Assembly (NCBI GenBank): GCA_017871115.1 | Contig: JAFCIZ010000001.1 | Coordinates: 5,375,501 to 5,439,500, forward strand | Length of the DNA: 64,000 bases | Source: Cunninghamella blakesleeana | Lineage: Eukaryota > Mucoromycota > Mucoromycetes > Mucorales > Cunninghamellaceae | Direction: 5' to 3' | Part shown: positions 1-13,826 of the stretch, one piece after another | Position numbering within the stretch: position 1 is the first letter of the stretch | Layout: every line of letters begins with the position of its first letter | The notes under the pieces: model-generated | Database searches by the model: none | The model's input: the letters and a program-made list of their open reading frames with translations, nothing else | Told to the model about the DNA's origin: nothing | Position numbers and translations under genes: made by a program

Positions 1-71
1 CCATTTTTTTTTTTTTTTGTCTTTTTTTTTTTCACTCTTTTCCATTTAAATATATATAAAAATATTAAAAG

Positions 72-499
72 ATGTCATTAATCAAAGAATTTGTAAAAAG
101 AACTATTGCTGAAAATAAAGTTACTGTAAGTTATAACATAAGATCATTCATTAATAAAATAAAATAAAGATAATGTATATGTATATATATGTATTAATTT
201 TTATTTTTACTATTATAATTTTATTATAGATCTTTAGTAAAAGCTATTGTCCTTATTGTCTTGGGGCCAAAGATGTTTTTGATGACCTTCAAGTAAAATA
301 TACAGCTTTAGAATTAAACGAACGACCTGATGGTGCTGATATTCAACAAGCACTTGCTGAATTGACTCAACAAAACACAGTACCAAATATTTTTATCAAC
401 CAAGTGCACGTAGGTGGTTCTGATGATCTGAATCGTGCTTTAAGTTCTGGGAAATTAGCTACATTATTAAAGGAAGCAGGTGTCAAGCATAAACTCTAA
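72..499 (+). CDS. Dithiol glutaredoxin (CPYC type)
   Basis: Two exons, 72-125 and 230-499, joined in frame by a GT-AG intron of 104 bases (gtaagt...ttatag), give 107 residues, the usual size of a one-domain glutaredoxin. The active site CPYC lies at residues 25-28. Further on come a TVPNIFIN segment holding the cis-proline that binds glutathione and a GG(S)DD turn, both family hallmarks. The enzyme reduces protein disulfides and glutathione mixed disulfides using GSH. No signal or transit peptide is visible, so a cytosolic location is inferred. The start is the only ATG ahead of the first exon and follows an A-rich leader. The gene converges on glutathione reductase, which supplies its GSH; the adjacency may be chance. 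Confident. Confidence 0.95.
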
Positions 500-1385
500 T
501 TGTTATTATTATACTTAGAAAAAGACTAACAAGTAAATCACTGTATGTAAATTAGAATTTTTTTTTAATTATTTTATAAGAAATAGAAAATAATAAATAT
601 CTTGTAATAAATAAATAAAAATGAATCAATTGTATTTTAATAATTTTTACTTAAACTTTATTGAAGATGTTTTATTTTATTTTATTTTTACTTTTATTGT
701 TTTTAAAAAAATACTTTACGTATTAAAAAGCTATAGCTATATTGTTAATTTAGTTGTTTATAAATCACTTTATTATCATTATTATCACTTATATATATAT
801 ATATATATACTAAAAAATAAAAAAAGAGAAATCATCAAAATAAATACATGAACGTTTTGTTATCTAAAAGTTCATATCGTCAATAAACAGTTTTTACACA
901 GATATTCAGAATTCGATGGGTTTCCTATAAAAGTATTGCAAGTCTTTTGTCCAATTAATAAACAAGTTTTTCTACCTCAATCAAACACCATATACGTCAA
1001 ACATTAAATCAATTCCTTCAAACTCAATGCATTCGACTTCTTTTTGGCCTATTTTACAAAAATCATTGCATAAATTTAAATATACTTGATCTCACTCAAA
1101 TTGATAATAAATGGTGCCAATAAGATTTATGAAACAAATGGCAATGGTCATTTATCATTAAAGTAGAATGAGTCATTTTTTTAAAAAAAGAAAAGGGAAA
1201 AAGAAACAATTGAAAGAAACAATAAAAATCAATCCCTATTTTCAAGAGAAAAGTATTTAATCGATCGATTTTTTAAAACTTTGTGTTTCTCCCTTTCACT
1301 ATTTTTTTTTAAAAAAAAATAGCCATATTTATATTTTAAAAATCATTCTTTTATATTAAATAAAAATTAAAAATACGTAATTATT
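500..1385. other. Convergent intergenic spacer
   Basis: AT-rich spacer between the 3' ends of the glutaredoxin and glutathione reductase genes. AATAAA-like strings near 590-620 could serve as polyadenylation signals. A 76-codon open frame at 621-851 is low-complexity Tyr/Ile/Phe/Leu from AT-rich sequence and is not called. Nothing else recognised. Confidence 0.6.
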
Positions 1386-3278
<1,893 letters not shown>

Positions 3279-3691
3279 TCCAGATAATATTTTATATATA
3301 TTTTCAGCGCGAAGATGAGCCAGTGTTTTTAAAATAAAATAAAAAAAAGTAAAAAAGAAAAAAAAAGCGAGAAAGAGAATCGAGTAAAAGAAAACTTGGA
3401 AACTTGGGTATAAATTTTTTTATTTCTAGCCCCGCCAAAAATAATATAAGCAAATTATGCTTTCTGATTATTAATATACCTTAATATTGGCTTACGTGAA
3501 AACGTCATTTTACCAAAAATATCAAAAAATATAGCAATTTATAAGTAGATATGCATTTATAAAATAATAATGTTATCATTATTATTATTACTTTAAAACC
3601 TATATATTTATATTAATAAAAAGAATAATATACATATGTCTATTTATTGAAAAATAATAATAATAATTCTAAACGTAAAATAAAAATACAC
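3279..3691. other. Spacer upstream of glutathione reductase
   Basis: Holds the promoter of glutathione reductase and the 3' flank of the next minus-strand gene. AT-rich with A-tracts; no defined site recognised. Confidence 0.5.
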
Positions 3692-4608
3692 TTAAATTAA
3701 TCGAATATATAATATTATTTCAAAATATGACAATGATGATGATCTTCTTAAATGTTGGTCTGACATATTAATAATCCATATATTAATCAAGTTAGATGAT
3801 GATGATGGTGAAGGTGTTTCGTCTAAAGGATTGATGTTTATTGGGGACCCGTCAAGTGTTGCTTTTTGAATGACTGTATTAGTTGATGAAAAGAAAAATC
3901 CGCATTTTTCACTTTGATGTGATAGTTTGACTTTAAACAATAATAAATCTTTTTCTTCTTCTTTTTCTTGTATCACATTCCTTTTTTCCTTTTTATCTTG
4001 ATGTTGTGGGAGAATACATTCTGTACTGATAATCGCTTCATTTCCATTCAGTTTATCCAATAAACCAAGACAAGTAATCCCACCTGCCATATGTTGATGA
4101 TACTCTTTTAATGAATAAACAGGCGATAAAGTGACAAGGGAACATCCATAGTTTTCTATTATTAATGGTAAATGGTCATGATCGTCATTGTTATTATTGT
4201 AATTCCATAACCACGACCCTTCCTCTAACCCCAAAGTAATATATCCAATATAGTTTTTAGGTATCATTACTGTACTAATAGCATGCTCATTACTAGACAT
4301 ATTCCAATATCCAATAACACGATATCTTCCATGTTTATTCCAAGCAGCAATGATTTTGGGATGATGGCGCATGGCTGGATTTCCATTAAAAATAGTATCA
4401 AACAGTGGAAAGCAAGGTTGTTTACAACGTAAAATTTGATCCTCTCCATGTCTATTTTTTGCTATTAATTTTTTCAATAAAGCTGCATCATGATTTCCCG
4501 GTTTATCTGTTATATAAATTGGTCCACCTGATATAGCACGACTATATATACAAATAAGCAAATAAAATAGAAAACATAAAAAATAGAATAAGAAATGAGT
4601 ATACAGTG

Positions 4609-4650
<42 letters not shown>

Positions 4651-6847
4651 CATCTTCTATATATGTATAAATGTGTTTATCCTTTATATACGAACCTTGT
4701 AGCATGATAAAGAGCAAATGGATGATTGGATTGAAACATATCAAAATCAAGTGTGTTATAAATTTGAGAGGTCCATAAACTATTCAAGATATTAGTATAG
4801 ATATGCCAAGTATGACTACTCATTTCATCTGGAAAATAATCATCACTATTTCTATTTATTAATTTATTTTTTAAAAAAAAGGGGAAGAAAGAAAAATAAT
4901 AATAATTGCAATGATATTGTTATTTCAATTTCCTTACGTATAGTTATTTATTTTACATAATACATACATTTTATTTTATATTTTAATTACCTAAGAATAG
5001 TATTATAGCATTTATTTTTTTTAATTTGTTGGTCCAATAAATGAGGAGATACCGCCATACAATGAATAGATGAATGAATAGAATGTTTTTTCAGTGCATG
5101 GTGTACTGCATCAAGATAATCGTTCCATTTTTTATGTTTATCTTGTAAAGAAATCCCTTTTAAGTCATGAAATGCGCCTTGATTATCAATTTTAACAATT
5201 CCCACACCAGATTTCTTTAAAAACCGATAATAATCATCATAAAATTTAGAAATATTGTTGACCAAGTTGACTGGACTTGTATCCTTTTTTGTTTTGTATG
5301 TTTTGGTACCTTGATATGAATGTGAATAGGCTGAAGAATCAACACCATTCCAATATCCCCACAATGTCTATATATGTATAAATATATGTATATATGTGAA
5401 TAATAATGATAAGTAAGGCTATTTTGATATGTGATTTTATATTTATTACTATTATCATAAACATTTTATTATTATTATTATTATTATTATTGTTATTAAT
5501 TTTATGTCACTTTACATGCCAAACACCGATAGTTAATAATGAAGGATGAGATGATTTTAAATGTTGAATAGTTTTTTTTAATCCACCTTCGACAAACGTT
5601 TCTTTATTTGTATCGAAATCCAAAAGATACCCATTTTTTACAGATTGCCAACCATCATCAAGAAGAAGATAACGAATAGGAATTTCTTCCTTTTCCAAAG
5701 AGGATAACACTTGGTCGATTTTATTTATATCATAGTTTATTCCTAAACTTGACCAAGTATTATAACCAAGGTAATCATGACATACATTGATAAAAGAAGA
5801 AGAAGAGGTTGGCTCTGGTGTAGATGAAGGTGAAGATAATGATGATGATGATGTTAATGCTGTTGACGTTGGTGCTGACTTTTTATTATTTGATTTAATT
5901 AAAAAATAATAGTCGCTGACCATAGTTGTTATTAAATAATCAATGGATTCTGTTGTATGATGATCATATAATATCCCATTTAATAAATACATGTTTTGCA
6001 GATCCTGATCCTTTTGATGATGACTCATTTTATTATCCGTATCCATTTTTGTATGTAATTCCAATGTATTATTATTATGATTAACTCTTAACCAACCATC
6101 TTGGCCTTCACATGTAATAATGATCCATACATAAATGATACCATTTGCTTTATCTCTATACATAAAAAATAACCAAGGTCTATCGTCATATTCTATTTGA
6201 TCATGCCCTGCTATAGGTACTATCCAATGAGAACTATATGATTTATATTATGTGTATAAATAGTCTTGTTTTTAAATATATATATTTTCACTCTTTTTTT
6301 TTTTAATACTGATGTTATTATTATTTTACCTTTTTCTTGCTAAAGCCATATAACTAAATAAAGATGTGATTCGGTAAAAAGGAATACAGTGTTGACCGGG
6401 TATTTTATTTATCTTATAAATAGAAGAAGTTAAATGAGTTTCTTCATTATTTTGATGTACAAGTTGTAAAGTATGATTAATAGATGGAGAAGATAAAAGA
6501 CGTAATACTGGTAAAGAGGAAGAGGAAGATAGAGTAGGAAGGACTATTAAACTGCCATTTGTATCAGGTGTTCCATACCATATTTCCTGCTGTTGTAGTG
6601 TATTATATTTAAAAGTGAATTCATATTTATTAGGTGGATAATGAGAAAGTGAAACAGTTAAAACATACCAATTCTTTTTTTTTTGAAAAGGAATAAATGG
6701 TTTAGCGTGCCAAGTATTATGTTGATGTAAGTTGGACCATAGTTCTATTGTTGTAACATCATTATTATCTGACCACGCAAAAAATTGAATAGTTTGGTGT
6801 TGAAATAAAAGCTGTTTTGAATCTAAGGAGGGAAAAAACAGCAACAT
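3692..6847 (-). CDS. Raffinose synthase-like GH36 protein
   Basis: Five exons (6330-6847, 5516-6233, 4991-5367, 4696-4845, 3692-4541) are in frame and give 870 residues. The match is to the raffinose synthase / Sip1 branch of glycoside hydrolase family 36. Visible signatures are LLLDDGWQ, then GVWHTLWGYWNG, then the nucleophile segment KIDNQG (Asp473), then DDYFPDEMSSH, and finally SGGPIYITDKPGNH, which carries the likely acid/base region. Plant members move galactose onto sucrose, while related enzymes hydrolyse alpha-galactosides; the substrate here cannot be told. There is no signal peptide, so the protein is probably intracellular. The C-terminus is rich in Ser/Asn and does not resemble plant enzymes. 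The start used is ATG at 6847, since the frame only runs on to non-ATG codons. Intron 4 has an unusual donor (GTTCGT) and contains a long (AT)n repeat. A possible CreA/Mig1 site lies about 290 bases upstream. Confidence 0.85.
4610..4648. repeat. (AT)n microsatellite in an intron
   Basis: An uninterrupted AT dinucleotide run inside intron 4 of the GH36 gene, between the acceptor at 4542 and the donor at 4695. It is likely length-variable. Confidence 0.9.
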
Positions 6848-7893
6848 AATATTCAAAAAAAAAAAGTGGTGCCTATGTAATAAAAAAAAACTCGAAATTG
6901 TATTAAAATTAAAATTAAAATTAAAATCCCGCGAGGCTGCGAAATTTTCTTATTTTTATTTTTGATAAAAATAAATAAAACACCTATTGGCTTTATATTA
7001 CTACGATTTAGTATCTTTGTTAGTATTGTTTTTTACTACTTATTTTTTTTATAGCTTATTTCAATTAATATCGTTGAATAAAAAATAATGATATCATTCA
7101 TTGGAACGATGCAAGATGAATGAAAAAAAAGAGGGCGGGGAGATAAGATGGGCCATTACAAGGTGGCTAAAAAAGTATCATGTCAAAAAAAAATAAAATA
7201 AAAATAAAATAATATTGTATCACAGTAACAAAAATAAAATAGCATACCTTCCAAGTCGAGAAAAAGAAAGAAAAAGAAAAAAAAAAGAATATTATTTTCA
7301 TTTCAACTTCTTATTATCATTAGTAGTCATTCATCATCATTAAGGGTTATAATAAAAATAAAATGATGATGACGTTGGTTTTTTTTTTTTTAATTAATGC
7401 AGCAACTATTTTTATATAATATAATATGATTAATATCCCGAAGCCAATTGTCAATTTATTATATAAATATATAATTATTATGTATAACAAGGTCATTGGA
7501 CCAAACCATATGTTTATTAATTATCGTATTTACACACTAAAAAAAAGATCTGATAAATCCAGTTCTTTTTCATTTTTTTTTTCTTTTTTCTTATTGTTAG
7601 TCATTCTTTCATGAAGTTTATGTTTAACTTTATAGAAACAAGTTGAAACAAAAGGAAAGGCTATTATTAAACTTAAAAAATCGGGCTGCTTTCTGCATTA
7701 TCTGAATTTTAATTTCTCTTTTTTTTATTTTAACCTTTTTTTGTATTTCTCCTTTCTTTCCTTTTCTCTTTCTTTCCCCCTTTTTTATTTTTATTATAAT
7801 AATAATAATAACAAATCGTAATCTTTTCACCTTCTGTAAAGCTTAATATTATATATATAAGTCAATATAGTTCATATAAACATAAAAAATACT
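6848..7893. other. Bidirectional promoter region
   Basis: About 1 kb between the divergent GH36 (-) and RING-CH (+) genes. It is AT-rich apart from a G-rich stretch at 7131-7140. Small open frames at 7426-7614 and 7630-7830 are low-complexity Lys/Ile/Phe strings and are not called. A pyrimidine-rich stretch at 7720-7790 lies just upstream of the RING-CH start. Confidence 0.6.
7135..7147 (+). promoter_or_regulatory. GCGGGG (CreA/Mig1-like) plus AGATAAG (GATA-like) sites
   Basis: GCGGGG at 7135-7140 fits the CreA/Mig1 consensus SYGGRG for carbon-catabolite repressors and abuts AGATAAG, a GATA-factor motif (WGATAR). It stands out as GC-rich sequence in an AT-rich spacer, 288 bases upstream of the GH36 ATG and about 750 upstream of the RING-CH ATG. 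Function is inferred from the motifs alone. Confidence 0.3.
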
Positions 7894-9255
7894 ATGGATA
7901 ATAGTGAAGCTACTGCACCTTTATTAGTATCAGACTCATCAACTACTGAGCCAAGATCATCCATTGAACAATCATCACAATCACAACAACAAACTCAACA
8001 ACAACAGCCACAACTACTACTACAACAACAACAAGACGAAGATAATATGAATAAAATAAAAAATAATAATGCAGACCCTTCTCCAAAAATACCTATACCT
8101 TATTCAAACATACAAGATATCCATAATAATAATAATAACAGTAAACAGTGTCGTATATGTGGTGAAGGGGAATATGAATGTGAAGATGGCGATGATGATG
8201 AAAGATATCCTATTGTAATGGATGAAGAAACTTTAATACGTGATCCTTTACAGCAACATCAAGCACAATTAATGACAAGATATCACAGTAGTTCATCGTG
8301 GGATGAAACTCAACAAGAGAATAATATTAATAATAAAACCAATCATTCATCGTCTATGATAAAAAAAATGAAGAAAGGAGGATCATCATCATTACTATTA
8401 TTACAAAAAAAGAATCCATTAATAAGGCCATGTAAATGTAAAGGAACCATGATGTATGTCCATGTCTCATGTTTAAATCGATGGCGAACCTTATCCCCTA
8501 GGCCATCTTCTTTTGTAGCTTGCGATTTATGTGGTTATGAATACAATATATTTCGACCACGCTATGCTGCCATTTTAACCAATATTCATTTTTTAAGAGT
8601 TATCACAGCCTTATTAGTCATTTCATCCATCTTTAGTTGTGCTTATTTATGTAAAGCAATTGATATTTATCTATTACATCATTTACCCCAGCCAGATAAT
8701 CCAACATGGTATGAATTACATGGTCCTACCTTTTTATGGATGGATCGCTTTTATTTATTTGGTGGTGTCATGATCATTTCTATGCTAGGGATTGCTTATT
8801 TGTTTTATTTGTGTATTACCGAACCCTCACAATTATCACATTTTACCTCTATTTTGGATGATGATGAGGATGATACGGATGATACGGATGATGAAGAGGA
8901 AGTGGAATCCAGAGATCGCCATTATCTTCATCAACAACAATCCATTTTATCAACATCTAACTCACCTTCACAGCAATACCAATATACATCTTATCAACAA
9001 CCTCAACAACAACGACAATCCTTTTTATGCTGCGATCAAACTTCTTGTCCATGGTATAGTTGTTATTTAGCGGATTGTGCTGCTTGTAGTGGTGATGCTG
9101 CTGCTGGTGGGTTTTTGATATTTGTGGTTTTAATGTCTTTAATGGCTATTTTATTTGGTATTATGGGCGCAGTGACAGGGGTTTATCGAATGATGGAATC
9201 TTTTGTTGAACGAATAGCTGGTCATGTTAAAGAAAGGATATTGGACGTTGAATAA
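7894..9255 (+). CDS. RING-CH (MARCH-like) membrane E3 ubiquitin ligase
   Basis: Intronless frame of 453 residues. The N-terminal 80 residues are Gln/Asn/Ser-rich. A RING-variant (C4HC3) zinc domain begins at Cys86 (CRICG) and continues near residue 178 with PCKCKGTMMYVHVSCLNRW and then CDLCGYEY. A long, poorly conserved insert separates the first Cys pair from the rest, an odd feature for this fold. Three hydrophobic segments follow: about residues 232-255, around the stretch FLFGGVMIISMLGIAYLF, and a C-terminal GFLIFVVLMSLMAILFGIMG. MARCH-type ligases sit in endosomal, Golgi or ER membranes and ubiquitylate membrane proteins. An acidic Asp/Glu run and a Gln-rich stretch lie between the second and third segments. 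The exact family member is not assignable. Confidence 0.85.
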   Translation: MDNSEATAPLLVSDSSTTEPRSSIEQSSQSQQQTQQQQPQLLLQQQQDEDNMNKIKNNNADPSPKIPIPYSNIQDIHNNNNNSKQCRICGEGEYECEDGDDDERYPIVMDEETLIRDPLQQHQAQLMTRYHSSSSWDETQQENNINNKTNHSSSMIKKMKKGGSSSLLLLQKKNPLIRPCKCKGTMMYVHVSCLNRWRTLSPRPSSFVACDLCGYEYNIFRPRYAAILTNIHFLRVITALLVISSIFSCAYLCKAIDIYLLHHLPQPDNPTWYELHGPTFLWMDRFYLFGGVMIISMLGIAYLFYLCITEPSQLSHFTSILDDDEDDTDDTDDEEEVESRDRHYLHQQQSILSTSNSPSQQYQYTSYQQPQQQRQSFLCCDQTSCPWYSCYLADCAACSGDAAAGGFLIFVVLMSLMAILFGIMGAVTGVYRMMESFVERIAGHVKERILDVE

Positions 9256-9555
9256 ATTTAGTCATACCCTTTTTAAAAAATTATATCTCATACATTTTTT
9301 TTATTATTTAATTATTTTAATTAATATATATTCCCCCACTCTATTTTATACTTTTATACTATTTTTTTCTTAATTTCATTTTCATTTGGATTATTATTTT
9401 AGTGATATATATATATATATATATGCGTGTATCTGTGTACGTATCTTTTTATTATTATTATTATTATAATAATGATTGATATTGCAATAAAAAATGAATA
9501 TATATATATAAAAAAAATCAAAAATCAAAAATCAAATGGTATCACCAAAATTTAT

Positions 9556-9868
9556 TTAATCTTGATGTAAAGAAGCTGTTAATTTTTGAATGGCTAATTT
9601 TATATCGGTATTAAGTTTATCTTCAACCAAAGTTCCATTTTCTGTAAAGTAAGATGCTACACTTTTCACTTCTTCTGATCGTGTATGTTTTTGTTTGTTT
9701 TCGTCGGTGTATAAGTATTTGATTTTGTATTCAGATGAATATTGTTCTAAAATAGTTGTCACGCTAAGTGTTCCTACATGCTATCGTAGATAAAATAATA
9801 ATAAAATTAATAAAACAAGTACATGTGCAGTTATATATTACTCTCTCACACTTCTCTCTTTCTCTCTT

Positions 9869-9903
<35 letters not shown>

Positions 9904-10456
9904 GTATAAATACCTGTTTATCTTTATATAAATAACCAACAAAAGTTTCTTCTTTTTGAACAAATTTGGTATATAACCAAGAAGCAGTTTGTAATACCCA
10001 AAAAGCTACAACACAACCAAGGGTTCCCCATTTACAGTCCTGGAAATCATGTTTTTTTTCGTACAAAAAGGATCCAAGTGCAATAAAGCAGGATATATAC
10101 CCTAATACTAACTTGACATCAGTATGCTGATGACTTTGACTATATCCCAATTCTTTTTCAATAAACTAAAGTAATAATAAAAAAGAATTCTATTTAATAT
10201 CATATACTTTATTATTTGTATGATATATCTATATATTACTTTGCTAAGTTCATCGTCAAGAGCGTGTTTTATTTGGGTAGAATCATACACGTTACTGATT
10301 TGTACAGGTTCCTTTTCTAAACATACAAAAATATTTATATTTAAATTAGTATTATTCCCTTCTTATGCTTTTTTCTTATATACATATAAGAAAAACAAAA
10401 AGGGAGAAGACTTTTTTCATTATACCTAGAGTTGTTGTATTAGAACCTTCAGACAT
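9556..10456 (-). CDS. Signal peptidase complex subunit SPC25/SPCS2
   Basis: Four exons (10426-10456, 10240-10316, 9914-10165, 9556-9780) splice in frame to 194 residues. The fold matches SPC25: a short N-terminal region, two closely spaced membrane helices (KLVLGYISCFIALGSFLYE and CVVAFWVLQTASWLYT) and a C-terminal cytosolic domain with the pattern YSSEYKIKYLYTDE. This non-catalytic subunit of the ER signal peptidase complex contacts the translocon. The first exon encodes only ten codons. The intron at 9781-9913 holds TG and TA dinucleotide runs. Confident from the two-helix hairpin and the aligned C-terminal domain. Confidence 0.88.
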
Positions 10457-11532
10457 ATTAATTAGTTTATGATAAAATAAATAAAAAAAGTATGAGAACG
10501 AAAGAAAAAGAAAAAATCAAACCAATAAGATTTATTTAAGTGTTTAAAAAAATTAAAACAGCGCCTTTTTTTATTTCAGGAAAATTACTTTTTCGCCTCT
10601 CAAGCTAAAAAACTATCCAAATTTTATGTACTGAATAATGCTTAATAAAACATTCAATTTTTTGTTTATATTTAATTTGTATTCATATTTCTTTTTTTTT
10701 TCAATTAAAAATGAAATGAAATAAAAAATAGCTATGAAATCATAAATTAAGGTAAATTTTATTATTTTAAAAAGACTGAATATTTAAAGAATAACATTAG
10801 AAGCTAAAGATTTAAACACTATAACAAGCAATAAATCAACTGGCTTATCATTTTAACATATCAAGCCAATTGGCCAGTTATGTGTAGAGCAAAACTGAAA
10901 TTTAACATGAAATACTATTTTTTAAAAAATAAATAATATCGCATTTTATTTTATTTTATTTTATTTAAATAGAAAATACCGATTGCGTAAAAGTATTATT
11001 TTAGCGATGAAAAGTGATTAGAAGTGATACGAGTGATTTTAAACGTTATTAAAAACTATTGGTGGGACCAGAAGTTATTGAAAGTTAATTGAAATAAGCG
11101 AAAAGTTATTTTAAAACTTGCCAACTTTTAAACATAGTATTTAAAATGGTATAAATGTATAGTTTTTTTGTATAGATAAATGAAATTAAAAAGTGATTTA
11201 TTCGAAGCCATTTTTTATTTATAATGAATGTTGTTGTATATATACAAAAAAAGAAGGGAGGAGGGTATGTGATATATATTCAAATAATAATAATAATAAT
11301 AAATAATTACATGATTATTACTTCAGTTATAATAATAGTAAAGTAGCAGCGATGATATATTAATATTTAAAAAGGTTGCATAAAATTAAAAAACATCCAA
11401 CATATATATATATTGCTGATAGACCAATAATTTAAATCTATTCTTCTATATCATCCTTATTTTTTCTTTCCTATTTTATATGTTACTAATATTGTACGAT
11501 GGATCATGTCTATTCTTATTATTATTATTAAT
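10457..11532. other. Spacer, promoter side of SPC25
   Basis: About 1.1 kb of AT-rich DNA between the start of the SPC25 gene and the 3' end of the next minus-strand gene. No open frame with protein-like composition and no RNA gene recognised. Some GTTATT/AGTTATT repeats occur at 11040-11115. Confidence 0.5.
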
Positions 11533-12284
11533 TCAAATATATGATGAAGGTGGAGGTGTAGAATAAGGAGGAGGTTGGTGTGTAGAAGACATTGGATCAA
11601 TAATAATTTGGTGTTGCACTAATGAAGATGATGATGTTGGTGACGGTATAGAAGTGCTATTATTATATTGTTCTCTATTTTCCCTGTTCCTATTGATATT
11701 ACTATTATGATCCATATTTCTTTCTTCTTCATGATGCTCTTCTTCTTCTTCTACTTCTTCTTCTTCAAAAGAAATAAGAACTGTATCTTGTCTAGGGGGG
11801 TGATTGGATGAGGCAGAAGTGGATGATCCAGCAGCTAAAAGAATAGTATCATTCTCTAAACCATAAGCAGGAGGGGGTGCCAAAGTACCCTGAGAAGGTG
11901 CTAAACCCCATTTTTTCACATTGGCTTCCACAAAGACAAATCCTCTTTGACCTAAATTCACATGTACTTGGCAAGGGCCATTTGCACCAATGGTTGGGAA
12001 TAGGTTCCATCGTAATCCTGTATAAGCGTCTTCTAATTTACGTCCATTTCTAGTGAAAAAAATAGTCCCCGTTCGATGTCGATACCCTACACCAATCACG
12101 TCGCCATGTGTAAATGCTAATCCATATGGTTTACCATTAAAAGGGGAGCTGAAATATTTACATCCATTATCTGAAAAATATCCTACTGAATATCGATTCC
12201 ACCCTGGTAATCGCCAGCTTGGATATGGTTTTGTAGCCACACCAACAGAGACTGTGGTTGTATCAGGTTTTTCATACATCTTTG

Positions 12285-12328
<44 letters not shown>

Positions 12329-13332
12329 TTTTGTTTTTATTAATCCATGATAATCATCATTATACATCTATTAATTTGTTCATTAGCCTATTTTTATTAA
12401 TTTATTTATTTTTACCTCCCAATAATAGACTTCTTGGTTTCTTGGCAATGGTAAATTAGTTTGAACATTACATTCACCTTCGACAAATTGAATTTCAGTA
12501 CGACCTGCTACAAAACAGTGTGATTCTGGTTCCCATTCAAATTCAAAAGCAGATACACCTTTCTCTTGTATAGTAACTAACTGTGGTGGAGTGATATCGG
12601 TTGGAATACTATCAGGTGGATATCTATCTTGCCATACTACATATATATGTATAAAAGAAAGAAAGAATTATATTAGTTTAGATCACCATACATAAAAATA
12701 AAATAAAATAAGATCATTACGTAACACTTTTCTCTATTTCATGCTTATTTTTTTTTTCCCTTTCCCTCCCCCTTTAAACTTTCCTTTTTTGATGATAAAA
12801 CCCAAATTAATAATAATAGACCGAATAGTAAAAAAAAATAACTTTTCCCATCCTTTCTCATCCTCTACTATTTAAACATTGTTTACTATACTGTTCTTAT
12901 CAGCATTCTTTTTTATCACATCTCTTATATATATATTCCTTTTTTTATCTATTTTAGTAATATATCGTACTATTCTTTCTTTAATAATTGTACTCTTTCT
13001 CTTTCTATATATCTATCTATATATTTTCCTATTACTTTTTATTTATTTATTTATTTCTCTACTCTTCCTCACTTCAGCCTCCTTTTTATATAGATATATG
13101 TTTATTCCTTTATCAATTATATACCTTTAGCACGTTCATAACTTAATCGAGCATCCTCTGGAAGTTCAGCAATAAGTTCTTCCGTTTCTACTGGCCAATC
13201 GTTAAAAGTAGCATCTGTGCCTATATGGATAGGAAGTTCAATAGCCGATCGTGTGAAGAATAAGAGTATTATAGTAAGTGAAAAAAAAAGTATAATGCCA
13301 ATAATAAATACCCAAGCATAAGTATTTAACAT
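11533..13332 (-). CDS. SSH4/EAR1-like SPRY-domain Rsp5 adaptor
   Basis: Three exons (13125-13332, 12416-12636, 11533-12285) give 393 residues. One membrane helix lies at about residues 5-27. A SPRY domain (about 100-270) follows, with VYYWEAKMYEKP, VSVGVATKPYPSWRLPGW, YSVGYFSDNG, GDVIGVGY and FFTRNGRKL. Two PY motifs come after it, PPPAY (280-284) and PPPY (381-384), which are ligands for WW domains of Nedd4/Rsp5 ligases. Yeast Ssh4 and Ear1 have this same order (membrane helix, SPRY, PY motifs) and direct endosomal and vacuolar cargo to Rsp5. An acidic Glu-rich run sits between the PY motifs. Intron 1 is long (488 bases). Intron 2 ends in a (TA)n run that abuts the acceptor. Confidence 0.88.
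12287..12320. repeat. (TA)n microsatellite abutting a 3' splice site
   Basis: A TA dinucleotide run directly next to the acceptor of exon 3 of the SSH4-like gene (minus strand), so the repeat itself supplies the intron end. Confidence 0.9.
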
Positions 13333-13826
13333 AGTGATATATGTTTATATATATATAAAGAAGGGAAGTATATATATATATATTTATATATATATATATA
13401 TTAATTAATGAAAAGAAAAAAAAAATATACACACAAAAATATATAAATAAAAATAAGCGGTTAAAAAAAAATGAAACAAAAAAGAAAGAGAGAATTTGCA
13501 AAAAAAAAAATTCCCAATTAAAAATAAGCAAATCTTCGGAGGTTAAATCAAAATTCTTTTTTTTTTTTTATTAGGAAAGATTAAAAAAAACATTGGTATC
13601 ATTATACAATTTATAAAAATAAATAAGAGGTAAAAAAAAGTGTAAAATAATAAGAAACAACATATACATATATAAAATTAAAAATAAATATAAAAAATGA
13701 GGATAGATAATAAAAAAAAAAAAAGATTAATAATAATAATAAAAAAAGTTCATAAAGAAATAATAAAAATGAAGCAGTAAAATAATTAAAATTATAATAA
13801 AATAAAAATAAAATAAAACAATGAGA
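13333..13826. other. AT-rich spacer between minus-strand genes
   Basis: Promoter side of the SSH4-like gene and 3' flank of the transcription factor gene. Made of A-tracts and ATAAA repeats; nothing else recognised. Confidence 0.5.

Noticed and set aside
621..851. 76-codon open frame
   Set aside because: Low-complexity Tyr/Ile/Phe/Leu from AT-rich DNA in a convergent 3' spacer; no domain and no splice partner.
7426..7830. Two small open frames before the RING-CH gene
   Set aside because: Lys/Ile or Phe/Leu low complexity, overlapping a pyrimidine tract typical of a promoter.
12879..13130. 83-codon hydrophobic frame resembling a membrane protein
   Set aside because: Lies in intron 1 of the SSH4-like gene on the opposite strand and is pure Ile/Leu/Phe/Tyr from T-rich sequence.
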